From: an uncultured Spirochaetaceae bacterium
GTDB taxonomy: Bacteria > Spirochaetota > Spirochaetia > Sphaerochaetales > Sphaerochaetaceae
Direction of reading: 5' to 3'
NCBI GenBank assembly: GCA_944389155.1
Contig: CALXLI010000009.1
Span: forward strand, 1 to 37,299
DNA length: 37,299 bases
The notes beneath the pieces are model-generated. The model did no database searches, was not told the origin of the DNA, and saw only the letters and a list, made by a program, of their open reading frames with translations. A program made the position numbers and the translations under genes. This document shows positions 35,635-37,299 of this stretch, piece by piece. Every line of letters begins with the position of its first letter. Position 1 is the first letter of the stretch.

Positions 35635-36284
35635 TGGGATGAACAAACACTGAATCCTGTCGTCTCAGGATTGAATATGAGATCAAGCCCAATATCGCGG
35701 CCTTTCAGATTGCTGAGTTTCGCCTTCTCACCATCTCTTATGAGTCTAAGAGAGATATCTGCCTCAGCTTCCGGGCCTCTGCACAATCCTGCATAGCATC
35801 CTCTAGGAATCTGTTCAAGAGTGACGATAGGAATATCGAAACTCTCTGCAAGCTTCTTCAGAACAGGCACTGCGTTCTCTCCGCCAGACCTGATCAAACC
35901 AAGGTAATCTATGAAAACAATATCTGCCTGATTCTCTTTGCAGTGCTTCTCAATAATGGATATCACATCAGACAACGGAGGCTTTATCATTGACTTGATA
36001 GAAATTCGAAGGGATGACAATGCGGACTTACTCTCATCAAGAGTCTTGGCTTCTTCTCCTGCTGCAATCTTCCTGATGCTTATGCCAGAAAATATTCCGA
36101 GAAGTTTCTCCATAAGCATATCAGTGCTATATTCAAGCGAAATATATAGAGGAGTCAGGCCATTCTCAGCAGCAGAGAGCATCAATGAAAGTGCCAGACC
36201 TGTCTTTCCCAAAGATGGCTCAGACCCTATCAAAGTAACACATCCTTTATCAACAGTATTCCTTAAGAAAGAGTTATCAATCAT
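35625..36284 (-). CDS. Stand-alone DnaB-C-like RecA-fold ATPase
   Basis: A 219-residue protein. Walker A GSEPSLGKT is at 20-28, LYISLEYSTDMLMEKLLG (46-63) matches the DnaB H1a region, Walker B DIVFIDYLG is at 121-129, and the H3-like TLEQIPRG (155-162) is present. The end DLIFNPETTGF matches the DnaB C-terminus. It lacks the DnaB N-terminal domain and is much shorter than a replicative helicase. GAGGAGG lies 6 nt before the ATG, within the end of the 271-aa gene that it overlaps by 8 nt. The two are thus one translation unit. Function unknown: it may act as a small helicase, loader or sensor. Confidence 0.8.
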   Translation of the reverse strand: MIDNSFLRNTVDKGCVTLIGSEPSLGKTGLALSLMLSAAENGLTPLYISLEYSTDMLMEKLLGIFSGISIRKIAAGEEAKTLDESKSALSSLRISIKSMIKPPLSDVISIIEKHCKENQADIVFIDYLGLIRSGGENAVPVLKKLAESFDIPIVTLEQIPRGCYAGLCRGPEAEADISLRLIRDGEKAKLSNLKGRDIGLDLIFNPETTGFSVCSSHQE

Positions 36285-37092
36285 CTTCGTCCTCCTCAGA
36301 AATCAATATTTCCTCTTCCAATGCAGTAATCCATGCAGCCTGGATCAGACTTCTCGACCAGCAATATGGACGAGATGAGAATGTATCCTCAAAATAGATG
36401 TTGTCCGACAGCATAATCTTCTTTCTTTCCGTATCGGTTGCATGAATGATCTTGACCATTGCAGTATCAAGATCGTCTGGAGCAACATTCTCAGGATATT
36501 TGTCATAGATAGCGCGCATCAGAAGTTTATCAACCGCTTTCTGGTTTTCTTCTGATTTATCCCTAAGATCCAATTTTACGCCTTTATACAGAATCACAGA
36601 TGACATCATCAATTCTGCAATGCATTCCTGAATCTGGGCATTATCATCAGGCATAAGGCTTAGATCAATTCCGCTGATTATTTCACTGTACTTGTCTGCT
36701 GTTTTTCTGATTACGGCAATCTTTTCAACCTTTGCAATCAGTTCCCGTTCAACAAGCAATGAAAGCCGATGGTACAAAGCCTCCTGCTCTTCAGCAACTA
36801 CGCATAACTCAAAAGGAGGAAGAAATATCCGCGGATAATTATCTTCGTTTTCTGAATCAATTCCAAATCTGAATACAGGAGTGAATCTCCGTAAGAATCG
36901 TGCAATTCCTGATCTTTCAGTCATAGCTTGCAGTGCCATTATCCTATTGACAGGCAGGGCTCTGATCAGAAGGTTGCTCATAGCCTCCTCCCGCTCCTTA
37001 TCAGTTACAAATGGATTGGATGATTCTGCCTCGGCAAGAATAAAATGCATCGCAGCAGCTATATGGGTCTTTATCTTCTCTGAATACGCCAT
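36277..37092 (-). CDS. Unknown protein coupled to the DnaB-C-like ATPase
   Basis: A 271-residue soluble, largely helical protein not recognised from any family. The N-terminus is helical (HIAAAMHFILAEAESSN), the middle has a more beta-like stretch NYPRIFLPPFELCVVAEE, and the C-terminus is very acidic (EEEILISEEDEDD). ATG at 37092 was chosen because AGAGG lies 7-8 nt upstream; ATG at 37098 is an alternative. The 8-nt overlap with the ATPase gene suggests the products form a complex, perhaps replacing the missing DnaB N-terminal domain (inference). Confidence 0.65.
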   Translation of the reverse strand: MAYSEKIKTHIAAAMHFILAEAESSNPFVTDKEREEAMSNLLIRALPVNRIMALQAMTERSGIARFLRRFTPVFRFGIDSENEDNYPRIFLPPFELCVVAEEQEALYHRLSLLVERELIAKVEKIAVIRKTADKYSEIISGIDLSLMPDDNAQIQECIAELMMSSVILYKGVKLDLRDKSEENQKAVDKLLMRAIYDKYPENVAPDDLDTAMVKIIHATDTERKKIMLSDNIYFEDTFSSRPYCWSRSLIQAAWITALEEEILISEEDEDD

Positions 37093-37163
37093 GCTCATTC
37101 CTCTTTATCAAAGATTATTGAGTGTTCATGACAAAAGCTGTCATAACTGTGGATCAGATAAAC

Positions 37164-37204
37164 ATCAACTAGCCTTTGACTACAAATGATTAGTTGATTA
37201 CGAT
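37164..37204 (+). promoter_or_regulatory. Promoter with inverted repeat before the terminal TetR gene
   Basis: TTGACT (37176-37181), a 17-nt spacer and TACGAT (37199-37204) lie 6 nt before the ATG. A perfect 8-bp inverted repeat ATCAACTA (37164-37171) / TAGTTGAT (37191-37198) brackets the -35 and the spacer, as expected of an autoregulatory operator. Confidence 0.55.
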
Positions 37205-37210
37205 ATTGGC

Positions 37211-37299
37211 ATGGCAAAGGCGGAAATAACGAAAAGAGCACTGGCAGCTGCTCTTAAAAGGCTGCTTAACGATATGTCCTACGAGAAGGTTTCCGTCTC
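37211..37299 (+). CDS. TetR-family regulator, N-terminal fragment cut by the window end
   Basis: Only 29 residues are visible: MAKAEITKRALAAALKRLLN, then DMSYEKVSV. This is the first helix of a TetR DNA-binding domain followed by the start of helix 2. No stop is reached. It is divergent from the unknown/DnaB-like operon and preceded by a promoter with an inverted repeat. Confidence 0.75.
   Translation, partial: MAKAEITKRALAAALKRLLNDMSYEKVSV

Noticed and set aside
1..37299. CRISPR arrays, insertion sequences, integrases and phage genes
   Set aside because: No regularly spaced repeats, transposase/integrase motifs or structural phage proteins were found on either strand.

Overview
The window looks like a chromosomal segment of an anaerobic, host-associated spirochaete (Treponema- or Sphaerochaeta-like). 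This placement is inference. It rests on the mix of a Na+-pump decarboxylase, GTP-type PEP carboxykinase, short spirochaete-style lipoboxes (LVSSC, LFSC), family-1 sugar ABC transporters and a tightly packed gene order. No rRNA, CRISPR array, transposase or phage gene was seen. One tRNA gene (Ala, anticodon GGC) is present.

Layout. 1-1981: end of a multi-biotinyl carrier protein and the membrane beta subunit of a sodium-pumping decarboxylase, closed by a UUCG-loop terminator. 1985-7659: an AraC regulator divergent from a four-gene operon (FAD-dependent oxidoreductase, sugar-binding protein, two permeases). 7730-8644: a damaged chimera of a Panacea (SocA-like) antitoxin domain and the C-terminal third of a sugar-binding protein. 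8745-13723: archaeal-type AAA ATPase behind a perfect palindrome, dCMP deaminase, a small helical protein resembling Imm-5-like immunity proteins, and a fused 2Fe-2S/molybdopterin hydroxylase of the selenium-dependent xanthine dehydrogenase type. 13725-19258: small membrane protein, pckG, U32 peptidase, asd. 19453-21103: tRNA-Ala and a lipoprotein. 21130-25597 (minus strand): glycerophosphodiesterase-cysK, then fur/zur-znuA-znuC-znuB under a perfect Fur-type box. 25654-27417: membrane zinc-ribbon protein, DUF5685 protein and J-domain protein, translationally coupled. 27410-30054 (minus): TetR, HAD phosphatase, threonine dehydratase. 30181-37299: an accessory-looking stretch with an ankyrin protein, a DUF1643 protein, two RecA/DnaB-C-like proteins (one with intact and one with degraded nucleotide-binding motifs), a Nudix protein coupled to an 87-aa unknown, a WYL regulator, a 271-aa unknown coupled to the intact DnaB-like ATPase, and the start of another TetR regulator.

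Two patterns cut across the window. First, about eleven genes that start transcription units have a -10-like hexamer 6-7 nt (one case 11 nt) before the start codon and no Shine-Dalgarno sequence, whereas internal operon genes and several other first genes have good Shine-Dalgarno sequences. This suggests frequent leaderless mRNAs. Second, genes are packed with 8-20 nt overlaps, both in operons and tail to tail. The most likely undescribed system is in the last 4 kb: a DnaB-C-like ATPase with a coupled partner of unknown fold, a catalytically degraded paralogue nearby, and a WYL regulator.
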